This document shows, one piece after another, positions 25,230 through 32,315 of a stretch of 34,031 bases of DNA; within the stretch, counting starts at the first letter, position 1; each line of letters begins with the position of its first letter. Position numbers and translations under genes: made by a program. This DNA comes from Acidobacteriota bacterium (lineage in GTDB: Bacteria; Acidobacteriota; Blastocatellia; HR10): the NCBI GenBank assembly GCA_030550025.1, contig JAUQQC010000020.1:1-34031 (forward strand). The letters are read 5' to 3'. The notes under the pieces were generated by a model, which saw only the letters and a list, made by a program, of their open reading frames with translations, searched no databases and was not told the origin of the DNA.

Positions 25230-26692
25230 CGCCTATGACGATCCGATTCGGGACGGACGGATGGCGGGGGCGGATCGCGGAGGACTTCACCTTTGGTAAT
25301 GTGGAGGTCGCCGCACAAGCGCTAGCCGACTATCTCCGCGAGGCGGGGCCGGATGCGGATGGCAGGATCCTGGTCGGCTACGATCGGCGGTTTCTCTCTG
25401 AGCACTTCGCCGCGCGCGTGGCCGAAGTGCTCGCCGGTAATGGTCTTAGCGTCGGCCTCTATCGCCGAGATCTGCCGACGCCGCTTGTTTCTTTCGACGT
25501 GCATCGGCAGCGAGCGCGCGCGGGCGTGGTCATCACGGCCAGCCATAATCCGCCGGAGTTCAATGGGTTCAAGATCAAGGAATCGTTTGGCGGTTCGGCG
25601 CGCCCGGAGGTGACAGCGGCTGTGGAAGCGCGACTCGGACGATCGCAGCCGCAATGGCGGCCGATCGAGCGCGCAGAGGCTGAAGGACTCATCCAACGGA
25701 TCGATCCACCCGATGAGGCTTATTTCCATCGGCTTCGCGCGCTTGTGGATGTCGAGGCGATTCGTCGCTCGGACTGGCACATCATCGTGGATCCGATGCA
25801 TGGGGCCGCCGATCGCTATATGGAACGCCTGCTCAGTGGGGGCCGATGTCGCGTGGAGACGATTCGCGCCGAGCGCGATCCACTCTTTGGCGGCGTCAAT
25901 CCGGAACCCATGCCGCAGAATCTCGGCGCGCTCTTTGAGGCCGTGCGCGCGGCGCGCGCGACGATCGGCCTGGCGCACGATGGCGATGGCGATCGCTTGG
26001 CGGCCGTCGGCGAGGATGGCTCGTTCCTGACGCCACATCAGATCCTTCCCCTTTTGGTCTGGCACCTGGTGCGAGAGCGTGGTGAGCGAGGGGTCATCGT
26101 CCGAACGTTCTCCCAAAGCGTGCTCGTGGATCGTATTGCCGACGCCTTGGGCTGTCCCGTGCGCGTCGTGCCGATCGGATTCAAATACATCGCCGATCTG
26201 ATGCTCACCGAGGAGGTCTTGATCGGGGGGGAGGAGTCCGGGGGGATCGGCGTGCGCGGCTACCTGCCCGAGCGCGACGGCACCTTCGCCGGCCTCCTTT
26301 TGCTGGAGGCGTTGATCGCGCGAGGTGAGCGTCCGTCCGAAGCCGTGCGCGCGCTCTGGCGCGCGTTCGGCGAGTTCCACTATCGGCGCGAAGACCTCCA
26401 CATGCCAGTCGAGCAGGGCAAAGAGATCGTCGCCCGGCTGACCGCCGATCCGCCGGATCGCGTGGCGGGCTTTCGCGTCGTAGAGGTCCAGACGCTCGAT
26501 GGGACGAAATTGCTCCTGGACGACGCCAGTTGGATCCTCTTCCGACAATCGGGGACGGAGCCGGTCTTACGCGTCTACGTCGAGGCCACTTCCGTCGCTA
26601 AGCGCGATCAGATCCTGGAGGCCGGTCTCGCACTCGTCAGTGAGCTGTCCTCGCGCGTCTCCGCAGCTTCCGAGGGAGGGGGAAGCGGATGA
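25226..26692 (+). CDS. Phosphohexomutase (phosphoglucomutase/phosphomannomutase family)
   Basis: Alpha-D-phosphohexomutase of 488 residues interconverting sugar-6- and sugar-1-phosphates. All four signature regions are present: phosphoserine loop TASHNPPEFNG (Ser106), metal loop DGDGDR, sugar-specificity loop GGEESGGIG and phosphate-binding RQSGTEPVLRVY. The start FGTDGWRG is typical. The GEESGG form occurs in both glucose- and mannose-active members, so the substrate is not settled. It overlaps the nucleotidyltransferase stop (ATGA) and its own stop overlaps the zinc-ribbon gene, making a tightly coupled three-gene unit. Confidence 0.92.
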   Translation: MTPMTIRFGTDGWRGRIAEDFTFGNVEVAAQALADYLREAGPDADGRILVGYDRRFLSEHFAARVAEVLAGNGLSVGLYRRDLPTPLVSFDVHRQRARAGVVITASHNPPEFNGFKIKESFGGSARPEVTAAVEARLGRSQPQWRPIERAEAEGLIQRIDPPDEAYFHRLRALVDVEAIRRSDWHIIVDPMHGAADRYMERLLSGGRCRVETIRAERDPLFGGVNPEPMPQNLGALFEAVRAARATIGLAHDGDGDRLAAVGEDGSFLTPHQILPLLVWHLVRERGERGVIVRTFSQSVLVDRIADALGCPVRVVPIGFKYIADLMLTEEVLIGGEESGGIGVRGYLPERDGTFAGLLLLEALIARGERPSEAVRALWRAFGEFHYRREDLHMPVEQGKEIVARLTADPPDRVAGFRVVEVQTLDGTKLLLDDASWILFRQSGTEPVLRVYVEATSVAKRDQILEAGLALVSELSSRVSAASEGGGSG

Positions 26693-26940
26693 AACGAGTG
26701 ATCTGCACCTACTGCAACACGCACATCTACACCTACACGGGACCGGACGATCCCGTGCGGTTCAAAGCCGAGTATTTCATCCCGACGAGCCCGGCCTATT
26801 TGCGGCCGCAGAAGGGAGATCGCATTAAGTGCCCCGAATGCGGAATCGAATTCGTGGCGTTCTCCAATCAGTTGAGCACGATCCAGATGCTCTCGGATTG
26901 GCCCTTCCAGGGCACGGGCATGCAGGAGTGGAAGAAGTGA
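26689..26940 (+). CDS. Small zinc-ribbon protein of unknown function
   Basis: Protein of 83 residues starting with the ATGA overlap at the end of the hexomutase gene. Two Cys pairs, CTYC (6-9) and CPEC (48-51), suit one structural zinc site. Between and after them are aromatic-rich strands (HIYTYTGPDDPVRF, YFIPTSPAYLRP) and IEFVAFSNQLSTIQMLSDWPFQ. No signal peptide is present. I do not recognise the family; zinc ribbons of this size often bind nucleic acid or partner proteins. Strict coupling to NDP-sugar enzymes suggests co-regulation but does not show a sugar-related role. Confidence 0.75.
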   Translation: MKRVICTYCNTHIYTYTGPDDPVRFKAEYFIPTSPAYLRPQKGDRIKCPECGIEFVAFSNQLSTIQMLSDWPFQGTGMQEWKK

Positions 26941-27116
26941 CGAGAGGATGAATCGTCGTCTCGTGGGGTTCATCCCCGCCACTTGACCTCGCCGCGGGGA
27001 AATCGAGGAGGCGAAAGCGGTGTTTCCTTTCGGCCGAACGGGGAAGGGGCGCGGCTGCGCCTGGCGGTGAAGGGGAGCCTTCCCCTCCGCCGTGGAGCGG
27101 GTTTAACCGGAGGTGT

Positions 27117-27146
27117 TTGACAAGCCCAAGCGCGGCGGCTTAAAAT
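27117..27146 (+). promoter_or_regulatory. Promoter of the TPR-retropepsin gene
   Basis: A perfect TTGACA (27117-27122), an 18-base spacer and TAAAAT (27141-27146). Just upstream (27063-27091) is an imperfect GC-rich hairpin (GGCGG-AGGGGA with TCCCCT-CCGCC) with no T tract, possibly the end of the preceding transcript. Confidence 0.6.
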
Positions 27147-27194
27147 CTCCTTCTGGTTTGACGTCGAGGGATCGGACGGTGTTGAGGGGCGCTT

Positions 27195-28865
27195 GTGAAT
27201 GGCGGCACACCACATCGTCGCGTGGGGTATTCCCCCCCTTGGTCATGTGGCCTTCGAGTAGGCCTGGTCCTGGTCGCGCTCCTTGGTGAAGGCAGCGCGC
27301 TCTCTAGCTTCGTCGCTGCACCTGCTTTCGCATCCCCCCCACGATCGGAAGCTGCGCAATCGGCTGGGCGACGGTATCGGCAAGCTGAGCGCTTGATGCG
27401 CGAAGGGGACTATCAAAAAGCCGCGGAAGCCTATCGCGCGTTGCTCGCGAAAAACCCCAAGGATCACCCGGCGCGCTTGGGACTGAGCCTGGCGCTCTTG
27501 AAACTCGGGAACCTGAATGAGGCATTCGATCAAGCGGCCGAAGTGTTGCGTCAGGACCCGCAAAGCGCGCGCGCGCGTGCGGTGATCGGCCTGGCGCTTT
27601 TGCGTTCGGGCGTCTTTCGCGAGGCCGCTGAGGCCTTCACTGCAGCGCTTCTGCTGAACGAGCGCGAAGCCATCGCCTGGGCCGGATTGGCCGAGATCGA
27701 TTTCTTCGAGAATCGCACGGAGCTGTCCTATCAACGGCTCCGGCGGGCGACGGCGCTCGATCCGAGCGAGCCGGATTATTGGATCGCCCTCGGACGCGCG
27801 GCGGCCCGTTTGGAGAAGTTCCGCGAGGCCGCCGAGTATTATGAGAGGTTCTTGGCCGTCTCTCCCAGGATGGACGTGGAGCGGCGAGAGCGGTATCGCG
27901 GATTGATCGCCTTCTACCGGGCCCTCTCAGTTTTGGGCATCACGCACTTGCATCGCATTGAGGGAGGGCGCGCGGCGCGTATCCCCTTCCGTCTGCAGCG
28001 AGATCGCCCCTTCATCCAGGCGCGCGCGGGGAACAATGTGACACTGAACTTGGTCATTGACACGGGGGCCAGCATCTCCGTGCTCTCTTATGAAGCGGCG
28101 GAGCGCTTGGGCGTTCGCCCCTTGGCGCGCGGCGGCCAAGCGCGCGCCGTCGGTGGGGGGGGGAAGTTCCCCATCGTCTACGGGTTGCTCGATGCGCTCG
28201 ACCTCGGCGAGATCCGCATCTTCAACGTCCCGATCTATATCCGAACGATTCATCACACAGCCCCTTCCGAAGGGGAGGGGGACATGTTGCGGGCCGATGG
28301 CTTCCTCGGACTCTCGGTGTTGGCCAACTTCCGTTTCACGATCGATTATGCGGCGCAAGTGTTGCTTCTGGAGAGCGACTCCCCACCGGGGACGGCTGAG
28401 ACGCCAGCGGAGGAGGGTTCGGAGATCCCATTCCGCACGACCAACGGGGGATTAGTCAGCGCCGAGGTCAAGCTGCACAATGGCGAGGTGGTCAACTTCC
28501 TGATCGACACGGGAGCGAGCGCGACCGTCGTCGGCGTGCACGTCGTGAAGAAGTACAATTTGGAGAAGCACATCCTCCCCTCCCCGAAGATTCGCGTGCT
28601 CGGTGCGGCAGGCGTCATCGAGAACGTGGACCTGATCCTCTTGCCGTCGCTCTCGATGAACAGCTTGGAACAACGGAACATTCGCGCGCCCGTCCTCGAT
28701 CTCGGGGCCGTGAACGAATCGGCGGGATTCATGCAAGCGGGGATTTTGGGCGGGAGCTTCCTGAAGCACTTCCGCGTGACGTTTGATTTCTCGCGGGCGC
28801 GGCTTCGTCTGGTGCCGCAGACGGAGGCGATTCGATCCCTGAGTGAGAAGCCCTCGGAGGGGTGA
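27195..28865 (+). CDS. Exported TPR protein with two retropepsin-like aspartyl protease domains
   Basis: Protein of 556 residues, GTG start behind GAGGGG. It opens with a signal peptide or anchor (hydrophobic 20-45, AFA|S near 47). Residues about 55-235 contain tetratricopeptide repeats (EGDYQKAAEAYRALLAKNP, LGNLNEAFDQAAEVL, and so on). Two retropepsin-like domains follow: NLVIDTGASISVLS with Asp289, and NFLIDTGASATVVG with Asp438. Each is followed by a hydrophobic-hydrophobic-Gly flap-exit segment (DGFLGLSVLANFRFTIDY; GILGGSFLKHFRVTFDF). Retroviral proteases need two such chains to make one active site; here both could pair inside one polypeptide. It would act in the periplasm or at the envelope, with TPRs holding a partner. 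Substrate unknown. The PIN gene starts one base after its stop. Confidence 0.85.
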   Translation: MNGGTPHRRVGYSPPWSCGLRVGLVLVALLGEGSALSSFVAAPAFASPPRSEAAQSAGRRYRQAERLMREGDYQKAAEAYRALLAKNPKDHPARLGLSLALLKLGNLNEAFDQAAEVLRQDPQSARARAVIGLALLRSGVFREAAEAFTAALLLNEREAIAWAGLAEIDFFENRTELSYQRLRRATALDPSEPDYWIALGRAAARLEKFREAAEYYERFLAVSPRMDVERRERYRGLIAFYRALSVLGITHLHRIEGGRAARIPFRLQRDRPFIQARAGNNVTLNLVIDTGASISVLSYEAAERLGVRPLARGGQARAVGGGGKFPIVYGLLDALDLGEIRIFNVPIYIRTIHHTAPSEGEGDMLRADGFLGLSVLANFRFTIDYAAQVLLLESDSPPGTAETPAEEGSEIPFRTTNGGLVSAEVKLHNGEVVNFLIDTGASATVVGVHVVKKYNLEKHILPSPKIRVLGAAGVIENVDLILLPSLSMNSLEQRNIRAPVLDLGAVNESAGFMQAGILGGSFLKHFRVTFDFSRARLRLVPQTEAIRSLSEKPSEG

Positions 28866-28866
28866 C

Positions 28867-29334
28867 GTGGCGAAGATCAGCATCTATCTCGAAACCTCGG
28901 TCATCGGGGCGTATCTCGATAACGAGGACCCCTTCCGCCGGGACCTGACGATCCGATGGTGGGAACATGAGCGCCCGCTCTACGACGCCTACATCTCGCC
29001 GTTGGTGGTGCGCGAACTGGAACGGATGCGCGAGCCGCGCCGACAAGCATATCTGAACCTGATCCGCGACATCCCGCAACTGGAGATCACCGAGGAGGTG
29101 GGCATCTTGGCCGAAGGATACATCGCCCGCGGTATCTTCCAACGCAAGTACATGGCCGATGCCCTCCATGTAGCCGTGGCCTCGTTTTACAAGATCGACT
29201 TCCTAGTCACCTGGAATTTCGGCTATCTGGCGAACGTCTACCGTCAAGCGCGCGTGCGGTTGTTCAATGTGACGTCGGGCTTTTTCGTGCCGACGATCAT
29301 CACGCCGGAATTCCTCGTCTCCGAGGTGGGATGA
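28867..29334 (+). CDS. PIN-domain protein, VapC-like ribonuclease
   Basis: Protein of 155 residues, GTG start with a GGAGG site, one base after the preceding stop. The PIN pattern is SIYLETSVIGAYLDNED at the N-terminus, an acidic VVRELERM in the middle, and ADALHVAVASFYKIDFLVTWNFGYLAN near the C-terminus. The first catalytic Asp (normally L-D-T-S) is Glu here, a variant I associate with a subgroup of PIN proteins. The other acidic positions remain. VapC toxins cut RNA and are restrained by a small antitoxin. The 69-residue gene that overlaps its end is the candidate partner, although toxin-first order is less common. Confidence 0.8.
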   Translation: MAKISIYLETSVIGAYLDNEDPFRRDLTIRWWEHERPLYDAYISPLVVRELERMREPRRQAYLNLIRDIPQLEITEEVGILAEGYIARGIFQRKYMADALHVAVASFYKIDFLVTWNFGYLANVYRQARVRLFNVTSGFFVPTIITPEFLVSEVG

Positions 29335-29540
29335 CCATGTATCGCAAGCCGAAATTCCTGGAGTTCCTCCACGCCGTGCGCGAACAGATGGCACGCGAAT
29401 GCGACTACGATATGGACCTCTTCATCCAAATGCTCCGACAAGCGCCGAAGCTCGATGAGAACGCCTCGGAGACCCCACCCGCAGACACTCCCCCAGCTAC
29501 ACCTCCTTCTCGGAAGGCGAGAGTGAGACGAAGACCGTAA
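29331..29540 (+). CDS. Small protein coupled to the PIN gene, candidate antitoxin
   Basis: Sixty-nine residues, ATGA overlap with the PIN gene stop. Residues 1-36 form an amphipathic folded-looking segment (YRKPKFLEFLHAVREQMARECDYDMDLFIQML) and the rest is a Pro/Thr-rich disordered tail ending in basic residues (RKARVRRRP). No DNA-binding motif is recognised. Gene order and coupling make it the obvious partner of the PIN protein; that it neutralises the PIN protein is inference. The last bases of the gene overlap a probable tnpB relic, so the tail may have been altered by that insertion. Confidence 0.6.
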   Translation: MTMYRKPKFLEFLHAVREQMARECDYDMDLFIQMLRQAPKLDENASETPPADTPPATPPSRKARVRRRP

Positions 29541-29701
29541 CTCTCGATGGCCTTCCCGTAAGGCGTGGCATCAGCCCAGGCTTAATCCCTCGCCTCCTGC
29601 GGCGAACGAAAGAAGAAGCCCCCGTGCCCTCGGGCGAGGGCGGGAGTTCTGTTGGGGGAAATTCAGTAACGGGGGCTCTCATTTCAGATCAAGAGGCATA
29701 G
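29519..29701 (+). pseudogene. Probable second tnpB-type transposase tail remnant
   Basis: A frame that overlaps the end of the small PIN-linked gene reads E-S-E-T-K-T-V-T-L-D-G-L-P-V, then ISPGLIPRLLRRTKEEAPV, GEGGSSVGGNSVTG and ALISDQEA, stopping at TAG 29699-29701. The Gly/Ser-rich tail ending in Q-E-A resembles C-termini of IS605-family OrfB/TnpB proteins, as I recall them. The zinc-ribbon and RuvC parts are absent. A near-perfect hairpin overlaps its stop codon, the position of an IS605 right end. Identification is by pattern memory only and is less certain than the relic near 553-773. Confidence 0.4.
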
Positions 29702-29711
29702 CCTCTTGATC
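29687..29711. repeat. Perfect hairpin, 11-bp arms, 3-base loop
   Basis: GATCAAGAGGC (29687-29697) and its exact complement (29701-29711) around ATA. It straddles the stop codon of the tnpB-like tail, as the right-end hairpin and the 3' end of the guide (omega/re) RNA do in IS200/IS605 elements. No T tract follows, so a plain terminator is less likely. Confidence 0.6.
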
Positions 29712-30219
29712 CCGCCAGCGATCCAAGCAGCGGGCCTCGGATCGCTGCTTGTGTGCTCGGCCGCTTCGCTGTGTCTAGGCGTCGTCCTCACGCCAAGCCA
29801 TCAAAGCAAGCGTCGTGCCATCCTACTCAAAAAAGCGCCAAGTTGGCGGCAATCTCAAGCAGATCCGAATGTTCCCCCCCATCGGATGTGTTCACGAATG
29901 GGGATCAAAAAATGTCGCTCCAAAGCGACAGACGCGCTCCGAAGAAGGCCTCATCCTCAAGCAAAAGGGCGTCCTCGCCCTCGTACCTCCCACGGCCCCA
30001 TGCTACGCACACGCCTGAAAATGTATGGCTTAGTTATAGCCCTGGCGCTCGACCCCCCCTTCTCCGGGCCATGGGCGCTCGCCAAAGACGTGTCGCGAGC
30101 GAGCGACATCCCCTTTTGCCAAAAAAGCGTTTGCCGTGACCTCGAAGCATGTCTTGAGGGCGGAACCGACGGCGCCAAGCGGCTCACTCGCGCCGTAGCT
30201 TCAAGGGAAGTGGAGCGCG
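29712..30219. other. Gene-poor region, no convincing gene
   Basis: About 500 bases with lower-complexity sequence: runs of C (near 29874 and 30051), A runs before GTCGC/GCGAC (near 29910-29928), and a second inverted repeat AGCGATCC (29717-29724) with GGATCGCT (29739-29746). Open frames exist but lack ribosome sites and overlap the anti-sigma gene. One, from ATG 30021, begins with a short hydrophobic stretch and has a Cys pattern faintly like an excalibur motif; it is too weak to call. The region reads as decayed mobile or surface-gene DNA. Confidence 0.45.
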
Positions 30220-31140
30220 CTACAGATGACGAAGCGAAACGATGTACTCCGCGATCTTTTGAAGGCGCCTGTCCCGTTGACCGTAGAGATTCAGCTGATA
30301 TTCCCCAGGGCTCAGGAAGGCGCGATTCAGCGTCACGGTGAGCGCGCCGTGGCGGTCGCGGCGTATTCCGCCGGCGCGCCAGTGAAGGCGACCATCCCGA
30401 TCCACGATTTCAATGGCGTAGGTCGGGTATTTCGGCTGATCCTCCGCAGTGAGGACCAGGCTGAAGCTTCTGGCCGTGCGTGAGACCACGATGCGGTTCA
30501 CCACGCTCGCGCTCCCCGATCGGAGGAGAAATTCTCGAGAGAGGAGATCGTAGACGGGGATGTTCCATTGAGGCTCCCGAAGCTGAGCTAGTTGCGATTC
30601 CAGCTCTTTCAGTCGCGACTCGTAATCCCGCTCAATGGCTCCGGTTCGTTCCTGAAGGCGACGATTTTCGCGTTCTAACTCCACCCGCCGTATTCGCTCG
30701 GTCTGCGCTTGCTGGGCCAACCGCTGCATTTCTCGTCGCAGGTGCCACGTCCAAAAGCTCAAGAACCCGATGATGACGAACAAGCTCGCCGCCAGGGCGA
30801 ACATCGCGCGCGTGCGGAACCACGCCGGCACGTCCTTTCGAACGACCGCGCGCTCCTCGGCCCGCACGCGCCGCCAGAGGGTCTTCCACTGCCGGCGACG
30901 GACGCGCTCGGGGATCGGTCCTTCCCTTTCTCGAATCGGCTCGAAGAAGTCCGCCACGTCTTTGAGGGCTGCTGCGCATGCATCACACCGCACAAGATGC
31001 GACCTCATTCGCTCGGCGTCCCCTGCCTCAAGCTCTCCGCGCACGTAGGCGATCATCTCGTCCTCGTCGGGATGGCGCCTCAGGTGATCCTCCCATTCTC
31101 CGTCGAGCGCTTGCAAATATCGTCGCAGCTCTCCGTTCAT
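30220..31140 (-). CDS. Membrane anti-sigma factor with zinc-finger (zf-HC2-type) domain
   Basis: Protein of 306 residues; ATG 31140 has GGAGGTC seven bases upstream. The cytoplasmic N-terminus holds the anti-sigma zinc motif with His48, Cys52 and Cys55 (SHLVRCDACAA), preceded by DEDEMIAYVRGELEAGDAERM as in typical HC2 proteins. One membrane helix (about 113-131, FALAASLFVIIGFLSFWTW) separates it from a coiled coil (about 137-185) and a beta-rich exported C-terminal domain (SFSLVLTAEDQPKYPTYAIEIVDRDG, PGEYQLNLYG) that probably senses an envelope signal. It lies 70 bases after the ECF sigma gene, its likely target. Confidence 0.85.
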   Translation of the reverse strand: MNGELRRYLQALDGEWEDHLRRHPDEDEMIAYVRGELEAGDAERMRSHLVRCDACAAALKDVADFFEPIREREGPIPERVRRRQWKTLWRRVRAEERAVVRKDVPAWFRTRAMFALAASLFVIIGFLSFWTWHLRREMQRLAQQAQTERIRRVELERENRRLQERTGAIERDYESRLKELESQLAQLREPQWNIPVYDLLSREFLLRSGSASVVNRIVVSRTARSFSLVLTAEDQPKYPTYAIEIVDRDGRLHWRAGGIRRDRHGALTVTLNRAFLSPGEYQLNLYGQRDRRLQKIAEYIVSLRHL

Positions 31141-31210
31141 CGTTCGACCTCCAGCTCTCTGCTCTTCGCAAAGTGACGACGGACTCGGTCCCCTGTCGTG
31201 GCAGGGCCGC

Positions 31211-31825
31211 TCACAATTCCACCTCGCCGAACAGGACACTGAGCCGTTCTCGCAGCGTCTTCCGCGCCTGATGCAGATGGGCTTTGACCGTGTTGACGGA
31301 AATGCCCAGGAGGGTTGCGATCTCCTGAACCGACTGCTCTTTCACCACGCGCAGGTAGACGCACCGACGCATCTGCACGGGCAGTTGCTCTATGGCCTCG
31401 CGCAACTTGTCCAGCGTCTCTTTCTCCAGCACCGTCTCCATCGGGTCGGCCGTTGCTATTACGCTGGATGGAGCGTCAAAAGGGCCCGGCGCGCTCGCCT
31501 GGACTTCCTCGAGCGAAATCTCGGCAGCCGTCCGCTTCTTCGCCCCTCGTCGTTCCATCTCGTTGATGTATGTGTTCTTGGCGATCCTGTACACCCACTT
31601 CTCGAACCGGGCGCTTTCACGAAGCTCGCCCATCCCTCTATAGGCAGAAAAAAACGCCTCCTGGGTGAGATCGCGGGCATCTTCCGGCGACATCCCTTTC
31701 CTTCGGAAGAACCGGTAGATCGGGCCGTAGTAGCGCCCGAAGAGCAAGCGGAAGTTCTCTTCGACGTTCAACCCTTGCCCGAGGTCCCGGAGGATCGCTT
31801 CAGTCGCTTTCTCCGCACCGACCAC
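31211..31825 (-). CDS. ECF-subfamily RNA polymerase sigma factor
   Basis: Protein of 204 residues with sigma region 2 (LFGRYYGPIYRFFRRKGMSPEDARDLTQEAFFSAYRG, then WVYRIAKNTYINEMERR) and region 4 (AIEQLPVQMRRCVYLRVVKEQSVQEIATLLGISVNTVKAHLHQARKTLRERL), without regions 1 or 3. It redirects RNA polymerase to a stress or surface regulon. It starts at GTG 31825 with no clear ribosome site. TATAAT lies seven bases upstream, so the mRNA may be leaderless. The next gene encodes its anti-sigma factor. The target promoter sequence cannot be derived from this window. Confidence 0.9.
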   Translation of the reverse strand: MVGAEKATEAILRDLGQGLNVEENFRLLFGRYYGPIYRFFRRKGMSPEDARDLTQEAFFSAYRGMGELRESARFEKWVYRIAKNTYINEMERRGAKKRTAAEISLEEVQASAPGPFDAPSSVIATADPMETVLEKETLDKLREAIEQLPVQMRRCVYLRVVKEQSVQEIATLLGISVNTVKAHLHQARKTLRERLSVLFGEVEL

Positions 31826-31832
31826 GCACTAG

Positions 31833-31861
31833 ATTATACCTTGCGAAGGTCTGAGACAGAA
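31833..31861 (-). promoter_or_regulatory. Promoter of the sigma/anti-sigma pair, with adjacent inverted repeat
   Basis: A perfect TATAAT (31833-31838) with only a weak -35 (TTCTGT, 31856-31861; 17-base spacer). The weak -35 overlaps a 7-bp inverted repeat AATGCGG-N5-CCGCATT (31860-31878), which could be an operator for an activator or repressor. Confidence 0.5.
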
Positions 31862-32062
31862 TGCGGCCCTCCCGCATTGTCCCCGTCCGTACCCGACATT
31901 ACGCCTCGAACGGAAATTCCCGAGCGCAAAGGTACGTAGGCCGTGCTCTCACTGGGGAGGCGCCTATCCCAGTCCCGTGATTTTCGGAGGGTTCACGCTT
32001 AGCGATATCTGTGCCCGGGCTCCGGCTTTTTAAAAGAAACGCTTGCATCTTGAAAATCTTCC

Positions 32063-32090
32063 TTGACTTTTCGGGCTCAATGCATATACT
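32063..32090 (+). promoter_or_regulatory. Promoter of the RTX-type gene, with a long leader
   Basis: TTGACT (32063-32068), a 16-base spacer and TATACT (32085-32090). Transcription from near 32097 would leave a leader of about 220 bases before ATG 32316. That leader holds a mini-ORF and a hairpin. The stretch 31880-32060 shows no gene. Confidence 0.55.
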
Positions 32091-32111
32091 GCTTTCCGGC
32101 GGAAGGAGGAA

Positions 32112-32156
32112 ATGGACCCGGCCAAAAGGAGTAGTCAGGCCGGAGGAGGAAAGTAG
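32112..32156 (+). CDS. Possible 14-codon leader peptide
   Basis: ATG 32112 follows an excellent AAGGAGGA site and encodes MDPAKRSSQAGGGK, ending at TAG 32154-32156. CCGGCC and GGCCGG inside it can pair into a hairpin. The GGAGGA-x-GAAA pattern of its ribosome site recurs near its end (about 32141-32152). It begins about 15 bases into the predicted leader of the RTX gene. It may be a regulatory upstream ORF or chance. Confidence 0.35.
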   Translation: MDPAKRSSQAGGGK

Positions 32157-32257
32157 GCATACAGGGGGAGGCACCTTGAGGCGACAAGTTCCCTTGTTGA
32201 AGTGACGCTCTCCCGCCCCTGAGTACCCCCTGACTTATGGTCCTCTTAGGGCTTCCT

Positions 32258-32294
32258 CCGAAACCCGCAGGGTCGAACCTGTGGAAAAATTCGG
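32258..32294 (+). promoter_or_regulatory. Hairpin immediately before the RTX gene ribosome site
   Basis: Outer arms CCGAA (32258-32262) and TTCGG (32290-32294) enclose CCGCAGG (32265-32271) and CCTGTGG (32278-32284), which pair with one G-U. It ends six bases before AAGGAGGGG, so it could influence translation. I cannot match it to a known riboswitch. Confidence 0.4.
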
Positions 32295-32315
32295 CAAAGT
32301 AAGGAGGGGAAGAGA

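Noticed and set aside
30021..30341. Possible small secreted protein with a Cys pattern (CQKSVCRDLEAC) like an excalibur or nuclease C-terminal motif
   Set aside because: The aspartate-rich calcium loop is missing, there is no ribosome site, and the frame runs into the anti-sigma gene; at most a decayed remnant.
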